A stretch of DNA of 64,000 nt. Source: Gemmatimonadota bacterium. Its GTDB lineage: Bacteria > Gemmatimonadota > Gemmatimonadetes > Gemmatimonadales > GWC2-71-9. The stretch lies in the NCBI GenBank assembly GCA_027294455.1, contig JAPULZ010000171.1, positions 40,017-104,016 on the forward strand, written 5' to 3'. Every line of letters begins with the position of its first letter. The first letter of the stretch is position 1. The notes below the pieces were generated by a model. That model was not told where the DNA came from. It did not search any database and worked only from the letters and a program-made list of their open reading frames with translations. This document shows positions 1 to 10,225 of this stretch, piece by piece. The position numbers and the translations under genes were made by a program.

Positions 1-252
1 GGTCAGGAGGCCCTGCACCGTCGCCATCCCGATCCGCAAACCGGTGAAGCTTCCCGGGCCGTCGGCCAGCACGATGCACTCCAGATCGGCGAAGCGTCGC
101 TCGCTCAATTGCAGACAGTACTCGATGGCCGGCACCAACGCGGAGGCCGTGCGACGCTTGCCGAGGGTCACCTCGGCAGCTAGGGCGCCGGGCTCACCCA
201 CGGCCACCGACGCCGAGTCCGTCGCCGTTTCGATGGCCAGGCACAGGGTCAT
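1..252 (-). CDS. tsaB: TsaB, tRNA t6A biosynthesis protein (partial, C-terminus beyond window edge)
   Basis: N-terminal 84 codons only; the gene runs off the left edge. The translation opens MTLCLAIETATDSASVAVG and contains DGPGSFTGLRIG, the ASKHA-fold signature of TsaB/YeaZ. TsaB is the scaffold partner of TsaD in making the universal N6-threonylcarbamoyl-adenosine at position 37 of ANN-decoding tRNAs. The ATG at 252 overlaps the TGA of the upstream tsaE gene, so the two t6A genes are translationally coupled. Identification rests on the N-terminal half and the neighbour. Confidence 0.9.
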   Translation of the reverse strand, partial: MTLCLAIETATDSASVAVGEPGALAAEVTLGKRRTASALVPAIEYCLQLSERRFADLECIVLADGPGSFTGLRIGMATVQGLLT

Positions 253-668
253 CGCACGCGCTCCAGACGACGCACGGAATCCCGATCGCCGTGCGCGAGA
301 TGAATGTGCGCGTCGGGGCGCGGGACGTGGGCGCCCCCGCGCTCCGGCCATTCAATCATGAGGAGACGACCACGGCGTTGCAGGTCCGCAAAATCCAGAT
401 CGAGGGCCTCCTCCGGATCGCGCAGGCGATAACAGTCCACGTGGACGAGCACGCCGCCCGGTGAATCGTACTCGTGTACCAACGCGTAGGTCGGGCTGCG
501 CGCCTCCTCCCCTGCGCCCGCACGCACGAGGGCTTGCACGAAGGTGGTCTTCCCGGCTCCGAGCTCGCCGGTGAGCCATACCACCGAGGAGGGCGCCAGC
601 TCCACCCAGAGGGCGGCGGCTCGCACGTGGAGCTGCTCCAGGGTGAGCGTCTCGGCGGTACCCGGCAT
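249..668 (-). CDS. tsaE: TsaE, tRNA t6A biosynthesis ATPase
   Basis: 139 residues, normal for the family. A Walker A motif (GELGAGKTT) lies near residue 35, followed by SPTYALVHEY and HVDCYRL, typical of TsaE (YjeE), the P-loop ATPase that regulates the TsaB-TsaD t6A complex. The stop overlaps the tsaB start (ATGA), and uvrB ends just upstream with a 3-base gap, so all belong to one leftward transcript. The start codon is followed by a short variable segment before the conserved core, so the exact start is less certain than the identity. Confidence 0.93.
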   Translation of the reverse strand: MPGTAETLTLEQLHVRAAALWVELAPSSVVWLTGELGAGKTTFVQALVRAGAGEEARSPTYALVHEYDSPGGVLVHVDCYRLRDPEEALDLDFADLQRRGRLLMIEWPERGGAHVPRPDAHIHLAHGDRDSVRRLERVR

Positions 669-671
669 CGC

Positions 672-2726
672 CTAGGCCGGCTCGCCGGACGTGGCCCCGC
701 GCCCGGTCCGCGCCGGCTTGCCCCGAGGCGCGCGACGAACGGGATCGCCGCCCGCCCGCAACTCGAAGATCTGATCCCGCAAACGGGCCGCCACTTCGAA
801 ATCCAGCTCGGCAGCGGCCTCGCGCATCTGCTGCTCGAGCACCTCGATGAGACTCTCACGATCCAACGGAGGCGCCGGCGCCGTTTCATCGTCGGCCGGG
901 GTGGCGGCGGCGGAACGCGCGTCGGCCACTCGGGTCACGAACCGCACCTCCGCTACCGATTTGCGGATCGATTGCGGTATCACGCCATGCCGCTTGTTGT
1001 GCGCCAGCTGCAGATCGCGGCGGCGATCCATTTCGGCGATGGCCCGCTCCATCGATCCCGTCACGCGATCGGCATACATGATGGCGCGCCCCTGGGCGTG
1101 TCGTGCCGCGCGACCCACGGTTTGAATCAGCGATCGATCCGAACGCAGGAACCCCTCATGGTCGGCGTCCAAGATCGCCACCAGGCTGACCTCCGGAAGA
1201 TCCAGGCCTTCCCGCAGCAAATTGATCCCCACCAGCACATCGAATTCCCCGAGCCGCAAGCCCCGCACAATCTCCATCCGCTCGATCGTATCGATGTCGG
1301 AGTGCATGTAGCGTACACGAACACCGGTCTGTTGCAGGTAGTCGGTGAGGTCCTCGGCCATGCGTTTCGTGAGCGTCGTGACGAGGACTCGCTCGCCCAC
1401 ACTTGCCGAGCGGCGGATTTCCCCCAAGAGGTCGTCCACCTGCCCCGCCACCGGGCGGATTTCCACGGACGGATCCACCAATCCGGTGGGCCGGATGATC
1501 TGCTGCGTGACCTGGCCGCCGCACAGGGCGATTTCCCGGTCTCCCGGCGTGGCGGACACGAAGATGATCTCGGGAACGATGTCCATGAACTCGGCGCTGT
1601 TGAGCGGACGGTTGTCCAGAGCCGACGGCAAACGGAAGCCGTATTCCACCAGGGTCAGCTTGCGCGAGCGATCGCCCTCATACATGCCCCCGATCTGCGG
1701 GAGGGTGACGTGTGATTCGTCCAGAATCGTGAGAAATTCCGCGGGAAAGTAATCCAACAGACACGCGGGACGCTCGCCGACCTCTCGTCCGGAAAAGTGC
1801 CGGCTGTAGTTCTCCACCCCGGCGCAGGTACCAGCCTCGAGGAGCATATCGATGTCGAAGTGGGTTCGCGTTTCGAGGCGTTGCGCCTCGAGCAACTTCC
1901 CCAACGCGTGCAGCTCGGCCAGCCGCTCCTGGAGCTCGATGCGTATCGTCGCCACCGCCCGCTCGACCGCGGCGCCCCGCACCACGAAGTGGGTCGCCGG
2001 GTAAATCGCACACCTGTCGAGCTGGGTGATCGTCTTGCCGGTGAGCGCGTCCACCTTGCTGATGCGCTCCACCGTGTCGCCCCAGAGCTCGATGCGCACC
2101 GCCTGTTCTTCATACGCCGGAAAAATCTCAACGGTGTCGCCGCGGACGCGGAAGGTACCGCGCTCGAAAGCCGCATCATGGCGCGAATACCCAATGCGCA
2201 CGAGCTCCTCGAGAATGGTGTCCCGCGACCGTTCTTCCCCGACGCCGACGGTCACCATGAGATCGCGATACTGCGCGGGATCGCCGAGGCCGTAAATGGC
2301 GCTCACCGTGGCCACGATGATCACGTCGTCCCGCTCCATCAAACTCGAAGTCGCCCGCAGCCGCAGTGAGTTGATGTCGTCGTTGATGGAAGAGTCTTTC
2401 TCGATGTACGTGTCCGTGGACGGCACGTAGGCCTCGGGCTGGTAGTAGTCGTAGTACGAGACGAAGTACTCGACTGCGTTGGTGGGGAAGAACGACTTCA
2501 ACTCACCGTAGAGCTGTGCCGCCAGCGTCTTGTTGTGCGAGAGCACGAGGGCCGGGCGGCCGTGCCGAGCGATGGCACACGCCATCGTCACTGTCTTTCC
2601 CGAACCCGTGACCCCGAGGAGGGTGTGGTACCGAGTGTCCTTCGCGGCCAGTCGCTCGGTCAACTCGGTGATCGCGCGAGGCTGATCGCCCGCCAGCGAG
2701 AAGGGAAGCTCGAGCTCGAACGGCAC
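672..2726 (-). CDS. uvrB: UvrB, excinuclease ABC subunit B
   Basis: 684 residues. The start is GTG at 2726. N-terminal helicase-like Walker A (LGVTGSGKT) near residue 40, the beta-hairpin region with [10 protein letters not shown], then the C-terminal helicase domain ([10 protein letters not shown]) and a final UVR domain (residues about 620-660) that contacts UvrC. UvrB receives damaged DNA from UvrA and, with UvrC, carries out the dual incision of nucleotide excision repair. Sits between rel (3-base gap upstream) and tsaE, in a dense housekeeping operon. No uvrA or uvrC in this window. Confidence 0.97.
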   Translation of the reverse strand: MPFELELPFSLAGDQPRAITELTERLAAKDTRYHTLLGVTGSGKTVTMACAIARHGRPALVLSHNKTLAAQLYGELKSFFPTNAVEYFVSYYDYYQPEAYVPSTDTYIEKDSSINDDINSLRLRATSSLMERDDVIIVATVSAIYGLGDPAQYRDLMVTVGVGEERSRDTILEELVRIGYSRHDAAFERGTFRVRGDTVEIFPAYEEQAVRIELWGDTVERISKVDALTGKTITQLDRCAIYPATHFVVRGAAVERAVATIRIELQERLAELHALGKLLEAQRLETRTHFDIDMLLEAGTCAGVENYSRHFSGREVGERPACLLDYFPAEFLTILDESHVTLPQIGGMYEGDRSRKLTLVEYGFRLPSALDNRPLNSAEFMDIVPEIIFVSATPGDREIALCGGQVTQQIIRPTGLVDPSVEIRPVAGQVDDLLGEIRRSASVGERVLVTTLTKRMAEDLTDYLQQTGVRVRYMHSDIDTIERMEIVRGLRLGEFDVLVGINLLREGLDLPEVSLVAILDADHEGFLRSDRSLIQTVGRAARHAQGRAIMYADRVTGSMERAIAEMDRRRDLQLAHNKRHGVIPQSIRKSVAEVRFVTRVADARSAAATPADDETAPAPPLDRESLIEVLEQQMREAAAELDFEVAARLRDQIFELRAGGDPVRRAPRGKPARTGRGATSGEPA

Positions 2727-2729
2727 GGG

Positions 2730-4901
2730 CTAGGACGGCTCGGCTTGCGCCGGAGGTTCGCGCCGCTCCACAGACGTGACGCCTTTGGTCCGCCGCATGG
2801 CCCGCATCACCTTGGAAAGCTGCGCGCTATTCTCGACTTCCACGAGCACGGTGCCGAACATGCCGCCGTCCTTGCTGCGCAGCTCCGCGCTGCGGATGTT
2901 CGTTCCCTTGGCGGTCACCGCCTGCATCAGGTCCGCATAGAGCCCGCGCCGGTCTTCGCCCGCGACGCCGAGACACACCTCGAACACCTCCCCCTCAACC
3001 TCCTGCCAGTCGATCTCCACGCGGCGGTCGGGCCCGGCGGGAATCGTCAGCAGGTTCGGACAGTCATTGCGGTGAATCGAAATGCCCCGTCCTTGAGAGA
3101 CGTACCCGACGACTTGGTCGCCGGGCACCGGTTGGCAGCACTGGGCGTAGCGCACCAGCAACCCGTCGACCCCTTGAATGCGCACCCCCCGGCCGAGGCG
3201 AATCCGATCCATGACCCGGCCGAACGCCGTGGGTTTCGTCTCCTCCAAATCGTCGCCCGGTCGGTCCGGAAACAGCGCACGAATCACCTGGCCGGTGGGC
3301 ACGTCTCCCCGCCCCAGCGCCTGCAGCAGCCCCGCTTCGGACCCGACCGAAAGCTTTTCGGCCGCTTGCTCCATCACCGCCGCCTCCGGTCTCGGGAGGC
3401 GGCGGCGGCGCAGCTCGCGGGCGAGAATGTCGCGGCCGATGGCGATGCTCCGCTCGGCCTCTTCTTGTTTGATCCAATGGCGGATGCCCTGCCGCGCCCG
3501 ACCCGTACGCACATGGTTCAGCCAATCCCGGCTCGGCCGGGCATTCGGTCCAGTGATGATCGTGACCGTGTCGCCGTTGTCCAGCGGCCGGTGCAGCGGG
3601 GCGATCCGCTGGTTCACCTTGGCCCCCTGGCAGCGGAGACCGACCTCCGTGTGGACGGCGAACGCGAAGTCGATGGTGGTGGCCCCCTTGGGGAGCCGTT
3701 TCACATCGCCCTTCGGCGTGAACACGAAGATCTCGTCTTCGTACAAATCGATCTTGAGAAACTCGAGAAACTCCTCCGCCGAATGCGCCGTTTGCTGCAA
3801 CTCCATGAGCTGACGGAACCAGGACAGGCGCAGGTCCAGCTCGTCCGGTTGCTGGCCCTCCTTGTAGACCCAGTGGGCCGCAATGCCGAACTCGGCCGTG
3901 CGATGCATGTCGTACGTGCGGATCTGGATCTCGTACGGTTCCCCTCCGGGGCCGAAGACGGTCGTGTGGAGCGACTGGTATCCGTTGGACTTGGGCGAGG
4001 CGATGTAGTCCTTGATGCGCTCCTGCAACGGCGTCCAGTGGTTGTGGATGACGCCGAGGACGTGATAACACTCCGGGACGGTCCGCACCAGGACCCGGAT
4101 GGCCATCAGGTCGTAGATCTCTTCCAGGGGCTTGTCCCGCTGGCGCATCTTGCGGTACACCGACCACATGTGTTTCAGCCGTCCCGTGACCTCGGCATCG
4201 AGCCCTTCGTCAGTCAGCGCATCCACCAGCGGACCACGCATGCGATTGATCATTTCCTCGCGTTCGACCCGCTTGGCTTTCAACTTCTTGTTCAGGTCCT
4301 TGTAATCGTCACGCTCGAGGAACTTGAACGCGAGATCCTCGAGGTCCGCCCGGATACCGGCCATGCCGAAGCGGTGCGCCAGCGGCGCATACAACTCGCG
4401 GGTTTCCCGGGCGATCCGCTCGCGCCGCTCTGCCGGCAGGGGATCGAGCGTTCGCATGTTGTGCAGGCGGTCGGCCAGCTTCACGATGATGACTCGCGCG
4501 TCCTTGGCGATGGAGACCAGGAGCTTGCGGTAGTTCTCCGCTTGCTCTTCGGAGGTGGAACGGAAGCTGAGGCTCGAGATCTTGGTCAAGCCGTCGACGA
4601 TATCGCCGATCTCATCACCGAACTGCTCGCGGATGTCCTCGATGGACACATCGGAGTCTTCGACCGTGTCGTGCAACAAGGCGGCGGCGATCGTGACCGA
4701 ATCCATGCGATGGTCGAGGAGAATCCGGGCCACGGCCACGGTGTGCGAAATGAAATCCTCGCCTGAGACCCGTTTTTGGCCGCGGTGTGCCGCCGCGCTC
4801 AACCGATACGCCCGGTCGATCAGCTCCAGGTCGAGCCGGCCTGCCTGTTCGCCGAGTGCCTCGGCGAGCGTGGCATCGAGATCTGCGAGCACCGTGGTCA
4901 C
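2730..4901 (-). CDS. rel: Rel, bifunctional (p)ppGpp synthetase/hydrolase
   Basis: 723 residues with the complete long RSH architecture. The N-terminal HD hydrolase domain keeps HDTVED (near residue 77), so the hydrolase should be active. The synthetase domain has SVYRKM, YQSLHT and YEIQIRT. A TGS domain (about 385-445) and a C-terminal ACT domain follow, with a conserved Cys pair in YAQCCQPVPGD between them. The protein makes and degrades the stringent-response alarmones. GTG start at 4901 forms a GTGA overlap with radC. As the only RSH gene visible here it is named rel rather than relA or spoT. Confidence 0.95.
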   Translation of the reverse strand: MTTVLADLDATLAEALGEQAGRLDLELIDRAYRLSAAAHRGQKRVSGEDFISHTVAVARILLDHRMDSVTIAAALLHDTVEDSDVSIEDIREQFGDEIGDIVDGLTKISSLSFRSTSEEQAENYRKLLVSIAKDARVIIVKLADRLHNMRTLDPLPAERRERIARETRELYAPLAHRFGMAGIRADLEDLAFKFLERDDYKDLNKKLKAKRVEREEMINRMRGPLVDALTDEGLDAEVTGRLKHMWSVYRKMRQRDKPLEEIYDLMAIRVLVRTVPECYHVLGVIHNHWTPLQERIKDYIASPKSNGYQSLHTTVFGPGGEPYEIQIRTYDMHRTAEFGIAAHWVYKEGQQPDELDLRLSWFRQLMELQQTAHSAEEFLEFLKIDLYEDEIFVFTPKGDVKRLPKGATTIDFAFAVHTEVGLRCQGAKVNQRIAPLHRPLDNGDTVTIITGPNARPSRDWLNHVRTGRARQGIRHWIKQEEAERSIAIGRDILARELRRRRLPRPEAAVMEQAAEKLSVGSEAGLLQALGRGDVPTGQVIRALFPDRPGDDLEETKPTAFGRVMDRIRLGRGVRIQGVDGLLVRYAQCCQPVPGDQVVGYVSQGRGISIHRNDCPNLLTIPAGPDRRVEIDWQEVEGEVFEVCLGVAGEDRRGLYADLMQAVTAKGTNIRSAELRSKDGGMFGTVLVEVENSAQLSKVMRAMRRTKGVTSVERREPPAQAEPS

Positions 4902-5632
4902 AATAAGCCTGCCTCTGCAAAACTGAAGAACCGGTCTCCACCCACGATCACGTGATCGTACACCGGCATGTCCAGCAATTTCCCTGCCTCAACCAATTGT
5001 GTGGTGACGGCCCGGTCCTCTGCCGACGGCCCGGGGTTGCCACTCGGATGGTTGTGGACCACGATGATCCCGGCGGCAGCCTCGGCAATGGCCGCCCGAA
5101 AGACCTCGCGGGGATGCACCAGGGAACTGTTCAGAATCCCCTTGGTCACCAGCGTTTGACGGGTCACGCGGTTGCGCGCATCCAGCGTGAGCAGGTGGAA
5201 CTCTTCGACCACCAGATCCCGCAACATCGGCCCGCACCGGCGGTGGACGTCCTCCGCCGAACGCATTTCCGTTCCCGACTCGCGCCGCTGGCCGTCCAGC
5301 CGTCGGGCCATTTCCAGCGCGGCGGCCACTCGCGCGGCCTTCACCCGACCGACCCCGGGCACCCGGGCCAATGCGGCGGCCGGCTTCCTGGCGATGTCCC
5401 GGAGGGTCCCACCTGCCGCTTCTAGCAGATCGGCCGCCACCTCCAGGACATCCGAGCGCCGCGTCCCCGTACCCAACAGGATCGCAACGAGCTCCACGGC
5501 AGTCAACGCCGACGGCCCCAACGTGAACAAACGCTCCCGCGGCCGTTCCTGGGTCTCTGCCAGCAGATACGGTGTCATCGCAACCAATTTGCCGTCCCGG
5601 GCCAGCCGGGGTATCGCCAAATCGCCGCTCAT
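4898..5632 (-). CDS. radC: RadC/YicR family JAB-domain protein
   Basis: 244 residues. A helix-hairpin-helix segment (VPGVGRVKAARV, about residues 90-105) precedes an MPN/JAB metalloprotease-like domain with the ligand motif HNHPSGNPGPSAED near residue 195. The family is called RadC although a role in recombinational repair was not upheld; its biochemical function is unsettled. Its stop overlaps the GTG of rel. The start at 5632 is the first ATG in frame; an ATG about 18 codons in (before TPYLLAE) is a reasonable alternative. Confidence 0.9.
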   Translation of the reverse strand: MSGDLAIPRLARDGKLVAMTPYLLAETQERPRERLFTLGPSALTAVELVAILLGTGTRRSDVLEVAADLLEAAGGTLRDIARKPAAALARVPGVGRVKAARVAAALEMARRLDGQRRESGTEMRSAEDVHRRCGPMLRDLVVEEFHLLTLDARNRVTRQTLVTKGILNSSLVHPREVFRAAIAEAAAGIIVVHNHPSGNPGPSAEDRAVTTQLVEAGKLLDMPVYDHVIVGGDRFFSFAEAGLL

Positions 5633-5709
5633 TGGATCTGGATTTTGCCTGAAGCCCGGGGGGCTGGGCGGTTTCGTCCCTCTCCGGTGGGATCAGGCCC
5701 GCACAGCCG

Positions 5710-8700
5710 TCATGCGGTCCCGCCGTGGCATTTCTTGTACTTCTTGCCGCTGCCGCACGGGCAGGGATCGTTGCGACCAACCTTGGGCACGGAGCGCTGC
5801 ATGGGCCGGGCCGGTTCCCGCGAGGCCTTGGCGGGACCGCTGGTGGTCAACTGCTGCGGCGGGGGGCGCCTCGCCCCGGGGACCAGCAAATCGATGTCCG
5901 AGCTCTCGGTGACCTGCTGTGCCGCGCGCGGTTGGGGGCGGCGAGGCCCGGTGGCGGTCCCGCCACCGGGGCCCTGCACCTGGAGCCGGAAAAATCGCTC
6001 CGTGAACACCTGCCGGATGTCGTTGACCAAGTCCTCGAACAGCTCGAAGGCCTCCCGCTTGTACTCGATGAGGGGATCCTTCTGCCCCCACGCCCGATAC
6101 TGGATCGCGTTCCGCAGCTGGTCGAGATCGTAGAGGTGATCCTTCCACTTCTCGTCGAGCACCTGCAACATGAAATTCGAGAGCAGCTTCTCCGTCAGGT
6201 TCTCCGCGCCGTATCGCTGTTCGATCTCGTTCCACGAATCGATCTTGGCCTGGAACGCCTCCCGCCCGGCCCGCTGCACGGTCGCCGCCAAGGCCTCGGT
6301 GTCGGGCACCTTCTTAGCGTCCTCCACATCCGGGGCGGAAACCAGAAACCGCATGAGGAGTTCGGCCACGATGGATTGTCGGTCCCACTCCTCCGGATCC
6401 TCCCCCTCGAACCCTGCGACGAAACGCTTGAGCGCCGCCTCGATCATGCGTTGCGCTTCCGCCTTGAGCTCCTCGCCACCTTCGAGAGCAAACAACCGCA
6501 GCGAATAGATGACTTCGCGCTGCTGGTTCATCACGTCGTCGTAATCGAGCAGCCGTTTCCGCGCCTGAAAGTTCTGCAGCTCCACGCGTTTTTGTGCGTT
6601 GCCGATGGCCCGGGTCACGAGCGGATGCGTGATCACCTCGCCCTCCTCGGCCCCGGTCTTGTCCATCCAGCGGGCGATGCGGTCGGTGGCAAACAAACGC
6701 ATCAGGTTGTCTTCCAGGGACAGGAAGAACCGGCCCTGGCCGGGATCTCCCTGCCGTCCGGACCGTCCCCTGAGCTGCCGGTCGATCCGTCGCGACTCGT
6801 GCCGCTCAGTGCCGATGATGGCCAGTCCCCCGACCGATTCGATGCCGTTCTCCCCCTCGCTGGCCCGGATTGCCGTGACCCCCTCGCCGAGTTTGATGTC
6901 CGTTCCCCGGCCCGCCATGTTGGTCGCGATCGTGATCGCGCCGCGCTGTCCGGCGTTGGCGATGATCTCCGCCTCCCGCTGGTGGAACTTCGCATTGAGG
7001 ACTTCGTGCTTGAGCCCGCGGCGCTTGAGCATGCGGGACACGGTCTCCGAGACTTCCACGTTGGTCGTGCCAACGAGCACCGGTTGGCCGATCTCGTGAA
7101 ACGCCGCGATTTCGTCGATGACGGCGTTGTACTTTTCGCGCCGGGTCTTGTAGATGACGTCGTCGTAGTCTCGGCGACAGATGGGCTCGTTTGTCGGAAT
7201 GACCGAGACCTCGAGACCGTAGATCTCGAAGAACTCCCGCTCTTCGGTTTCGGCCGTGCCGGTCATGCCGGCCAGCTTGTCGTACATGCGGAAGTAGTTC
7301 TGGATCGTAATCGTCGCCAAGGTCTGTGTTTCACCCCGGACGGTGACGCCCTCCTTGGCCTCGACCGCCTGGTGCAAGCCGTCCGACCAGCGGCGCCCGG
7401 GCATGCACCGGCCGGTGAACTCGTCGACGATCAAGACTTGCCCGCCCTGGATCAGGTACTGGACGTCCCTCTCGTAGAGCGCGTGGGCCTGCAACAACTT
7501 GTGGATGATGTGGATTTTCTCCGACTTGGATGCGTACTCGGCTTCCAACTCGCGCCGCAGGATCACCTTGTCTTCGCCGGACATGCTCTCGTCGTGTTCG
7601 ATCTTGCCGAACTCTTCTGAGATGTCGGGCACGACAAACAGCGCCGGGTCGTCCGGGCTCATCTCTTCCAGGCCGCGGTCGGTCAGGTGTACCGAGTGGC
7701 CGCGTTCGTCCATGACGAAATACAGTTCGTCTTCCAACCCGCGGAAGCGCTGATCCTTGGCGGGCAATTTGCGATCGGCAATCGAGTCGAGCTCCACCCG
7801 TTGCACGAGCTGCTGGACCTTGGGTTCGTGCATCAGCTTCATCAACTTCTTGTTCTTGGGCGCGCCCATCTGCGCCTGGAACAACTTGTATGCACCGTCG
7901 TACTCAGGCTCGTCCTTGTCGACCATCGGCGTGGCGTCGGCCACCAGCCCGTTGACGACCGCTGTTTGCTTGCGAACCAGTTGCTTCACCCGCGCGTTGT
8001 GCTCCGCGTACTTGGTATCGCCTTCGTGTCCGGCCGGCCCCGAGATGATGAGCGGCGTCCTCGCCTCGTCGATGAGGATACTGTCCACCTCGTCGATGAT
8101 GGCGTAGTTGTAGGGCCGCTGGACGCGCTGCTCCAACGTGAAGACCATGTTGTCCCGCAGGAAATCGAATCCGAACTCGTTGTTGGTGCCGTACGTGATG
8201 TCGGCGGCGTACGCCGCCCGCCGCTCGGGACTGGAGGGTTCCGTATCGTCGAGACAGGCCACCTCGAGACCGAGGTATTCGAAGACGTGCCCCATCCACT
8301 GGGAATCCCGCCGGGCCAGATAGTTGTTGACCGTCACCAGGTGGGCACCCCGGCCGGGAAGCGCGTTGAGATAGAGGGGCAGCGTCGCCACGAGGGTCTT
8401 CCCCTCACCGGTGGCCATCTCCGCGATGCGCGAACGGTGCAAGACGAGACCACCGATGAGCTGGACGTCGTAGGGCACCATATCCCACTCGAGGTCACGG
8501 CCCGTCACGGACAACGTCGTCCCCAGGAGCCGGCGGCACGTCTCGCGCACGGTGGCGAAGGCCTCGGGAAGAATGTCATCGAGGGCCGCCTCGATTTCGC
8601 GCTTCAACTCTTCTTCGAGGTCGTGGATTTCGCCGGTGAGCTTATCGCGCTCGACCGGATCCGCGCAGCCGTGCTTTTCGGCCTTGGTGGCGTCCACCTG

Positions 8701-8889
8701 CTCCTGGAGCGCACCGTAGCCCTCCTTCAGCAGGGCACGGAATTTCTCCGTCTGACCTTTGAGTTCGTCTTCGGACAGCGTACCCAGCCGTTTCTCGTGC
8801 TCGTGGATCCGATCGACCACCGGCTGGATCTTCTTGAGCTCCCGGTCGAACCGACTTCCGAAGATCTTCTTGAGTATTGTCTTGACCAT
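5710..8889 (-). CDS. secA: SecA, preprotein translocase ATPase
   Basis: 1059 residues, longer than the roughly 900 of E. coli SecA. Walker A lies in [14 protein letters not shown], the DEAD box in [15 protein letters not shown], and the C-terminus carries the zinc-binding SEC-C tail ([16 protein letters not shown]) that contacts SecB or ribosomes. The extra length lies mostly in a charged insertion at about residues 290-450, between the DEVD box and the [10 protein letters not shown] segment, and in a Pro/Gln-rich linker before the tail. SecA drives post-translational export through SecYEG. Upstream, nadD ends 8 bases away. Confidence 0.97.
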   Translation of the reverse strand: MVKTILKKIFGSRFDRELKKIQPVVDRIHEHEKRLGTLSEDELKGQTEKFRALLKEGYGALQEQVDATKAEKHGCADPVERDKLTGEIHDLEEELKREIEAALDDILPEAFATVRETCRRLLGTTLSVTGRDLEWDMVPYDVQLIGGLVLHRSRIAEMATGEGKTLVATLPLYLNALPGRGAHLVTVNNYLARRDSQWMGHVFEYLGLEVACLDDTEPSSPERRAAYAADITYGTNNEFGFDFLRDNMVFTLEQRVQRPYNYAIIDEVDSILIDEARTPLIISGPAGHEGDTKYAEHNARVKQLVRKQTAVVNGLVADATPMVDKDEPEYDGAYKLFQAQMGAPKNKKLMKLMHEPKVQQLVQRVELDSIADRKLPAKDQRFRGLEDELYFVMDERGHSVHLTDRGLEEMSPDDPALFVVPDISEEFGKIEHDESMSGEDKVILRRELEAEYASKSEKIHIIHKLLQAHALYERDVQYLIQGGQVLIVDEFTGRCMPGRRWSDGLHQAVEAKEGVTVRGETQTLATITIQNYFRMYDKLAGMTGTAETEEREFFEIYGLEVSVIPTNEPICRRDYDDVIYKTRREKYNAVIDEIAAFHEIGQPVLVGTTNVEVSETVSRMLKRRGLKHEVLNAKFHQREAEIIANAGQRGAITIATNMAGRGTDIKLGEGVTAIRASEGENGIESVGGLAIIGTERHESRRIDRQLRGRSGRQGDPGQGRFFLSLEDNLMRLFATDRIARWMDKTGAEEGEVITHPLVTRAIGNAQKRVELQNFQARKRLLDYDDVMNQQREVIYSLRLFALEGGEELKAEAQRMIEAALKRFVAGFEGEDPEEWDRQSIVAELLMRFLVSAPDVEDAKKVPDTEALAATVQRAGREAFQAKIDSWNEIEQRYGAENLTEKLLSNFMLQVLDEKWKDHLYDLDQLRNAIQYRAWGQKDPLIEYKREAFELFEDLVNDIRQVFTERFFRLQVQGPGGGTATGPRRPQPRAAQQVTESSDIDLLVPGARRPPPQQLTTSGPAKASREPARPMQRSVPKVGRNDPCPCGSGKKYKKCHGGTA

Positions 8890-8897
8890 TGCTCGTC

Positions 8898-9494
8898 TTA
8901 TGCGTACAGCCGGTGACTGCGGATGTACTCGGCCACCTTCGGTGGCACGAGATCCTCGAAGCTGCGTCCCCGGCCAACCGCCTCCCGCACGCCCGACGCC
9001 GAGATGTCGAGGGAGGGCACCGTAATCGTCTGCGGGATGTGCGGTGAATTCGGAGGGGCCTCGCCGGCACGGGTCAACGCCACTACCCGGACGAACTCCC
9101 CGATCCGCGCCGCGTCGCGCCAGCTCGAAAACTGACGAGCCGCATCGGCCCCAACCAGAAAGAATAACTCATCCCCCTGAAAATCGCGGCTCAGATTCTC
9201 CACCGTATCGATCGTGTACGAGGGACCTCCACGCTCGATCTCCCGGCGATCCACGGACAAGCGGGGGTGGTTCCGCACAGCCAACTCCAGCATGGCCACC
9301 CGGTCGGCTGGGCCGGCACGGGGCCCTTCGGGTTTGAAGGGTTGCTGGGCCACTGGGATCAGCAGCACGCGGTCGAGGCAAAGTCCGTCGGCGGCCGCCT
9401 CGACGATGGTGATGTGGGCTCGAGTGACGGGATCGAAAGACCCCCCCAACACACCGATGCGAGCCGAGATCAGGGCATCGCCGACTCGGGGCAC
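8898..9494 (-). CDS. nadD: NadD, nicotinate-nucleotide adenylyltransferase
   Basis: 198 residues with the nucleotidyltransferase signature [14 protein letters not shown] near the N-terminus and the C-terminal [11 protein letters not shown] motif (equivalent to ISSTxIR). It adenylates nicotinate mononucleotide to deamido-NAD in NAD synthesis. In place of the usual DPxHxGH it has DPVTRAH, so the first His of the motif is Thr; this is worth knowing but occurs in active relatives. GTG start at 9494 overlaps the upstream gene by 25 bases; an internal GTG could also be used. Confidence 0.9.
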   Translation of the reverse strand: MPRVGDALISARIGVLGGSFDPVTRAHITIVEAAADGLCLDRVLLIPVAQQPFKPEGPRAGPADRVAMLELAVRNHPRLSVDRREIERGGPSYTIDTVENLSRDFQGDELFFLVGADAARQFSSWRDAARIGEFVRVVALTRAGEAPPNSPHIPQTITVPSLDISASGVREAVGRGRSFEDLVPPKVAEYIRSHRLYA

Positions 9495-10225
9495 ACGTCG
9501 TCCAGGCGGTCGGTGGTGGGATAGAAGCGTCTCAAATTCTCACACGTCTCTCGCTCTTCCTCCTCGAAACCCAGGCGATCGTACGACTCCACCAGCTTGA
9601 TCAGCGCGAGCCCCGCATACGGTGTGGCCCCGTGGTCGGTCACCACCGCCTTGAAGTACAGAATGGCCGACAGATAGGCGCGAAAGCGAAAGTAATAGAG
9701 CCCGTTCTTGTAGTCCTTCTCGGCAAACCGCTCGCCGAGGCCCGCGAGCTTCACGCCCGCCCGGCTACTCACCTCGCTACGCGGATACCGCGCCATGACT
9801 TCCTGGTAGGTCACGCGGGCCGCCTCCCCGTATGTGGGGTCGAGCTCCGCGCGCTTCCAAAGCTGGAGCTGGGAGTCGCCGGACCGCAGCAAGGCCCGGG
9901 GGGCCAAGTGGTGATTGGGGGCCTCGTCCGCCACGCGGCGGAACTGGCGCGCCGCCTCGAGAAACATCGATTGGGCAAACTGGCATTCGGCCATCAGGAA
10001 GCGCGCGCGCACCGCCAGCGAGTCGCGCACGGGAAGCTGGGTGGTGACCCGGCGGAAGCCCAGCTCGGCATCGCGGCAATTCCCCCGCCGATACATCGTT
10101 TGGGAAACGGCGAACAGTTCCTGTGGAGACGCATACCGGCCGGGACGGAAGCCTCCGCCGCACCCGAGGGCCACCGAACCCCAACCGGCCAATAGCATGA
10201 GACGTCGCACGTGGTCCCTCAACAC
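9470..10225 (-). CDS. bamD: BamD-like outer-membrane TPR lipoprotein
   Basis: About 250 residues with a signal sequence ending in a lipobox (SVALGC, Cys near residue 22), then tetratricopeptide-like repeats with the BamD pattern: RRGNCRDAELGFRRV, VRARFLMAECQF, and ARYPRSEVSSRAGVKL. BamD is the lipoprotein that, with BamA, assembles beta-barrel proteins in the outer membrane. Length and repeat order fit. The GTG at 10225 overlaps the next upstream gene by 7 bases; a downstream ATG (MLLAGW) would leave a shorter signal peptide. The gene symbol is by similarity. Confidence 0.8.
   Translation of the reverse strand: MLRDHVRRLMLLAGWGSVALGCGGGFRPGRYASPQELFAVSQTMYRRGNCRDAELGFRRVTTQLPVRDSLAVRARFLMAECQFAQSMFLEAARQFRRVADEAPNHHLAPRALLRSGDSQLQLWKRAELDPTYGEAARVTYQEVMARYPRSEVSSRAGVKLAGLGERFAEKDYKNGLYYFRFRAYLSAILYFKAVVTDHGATPYAGLALIKLVESYDRLGFEEEERETCENLRRFYPTTDRLDDVCPESAMP

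Noticed and set aside
2535..4766. Very long open frame on the plus strand opposite rel (also similar ones opposite uvrB, secA, nagZ and carB)
   Set aside because: Composition is the mirrored codon bias of the GC-rich gene beneath it, with Arg/His/Pro-rich translation and no domain. The opposing gene is certain.
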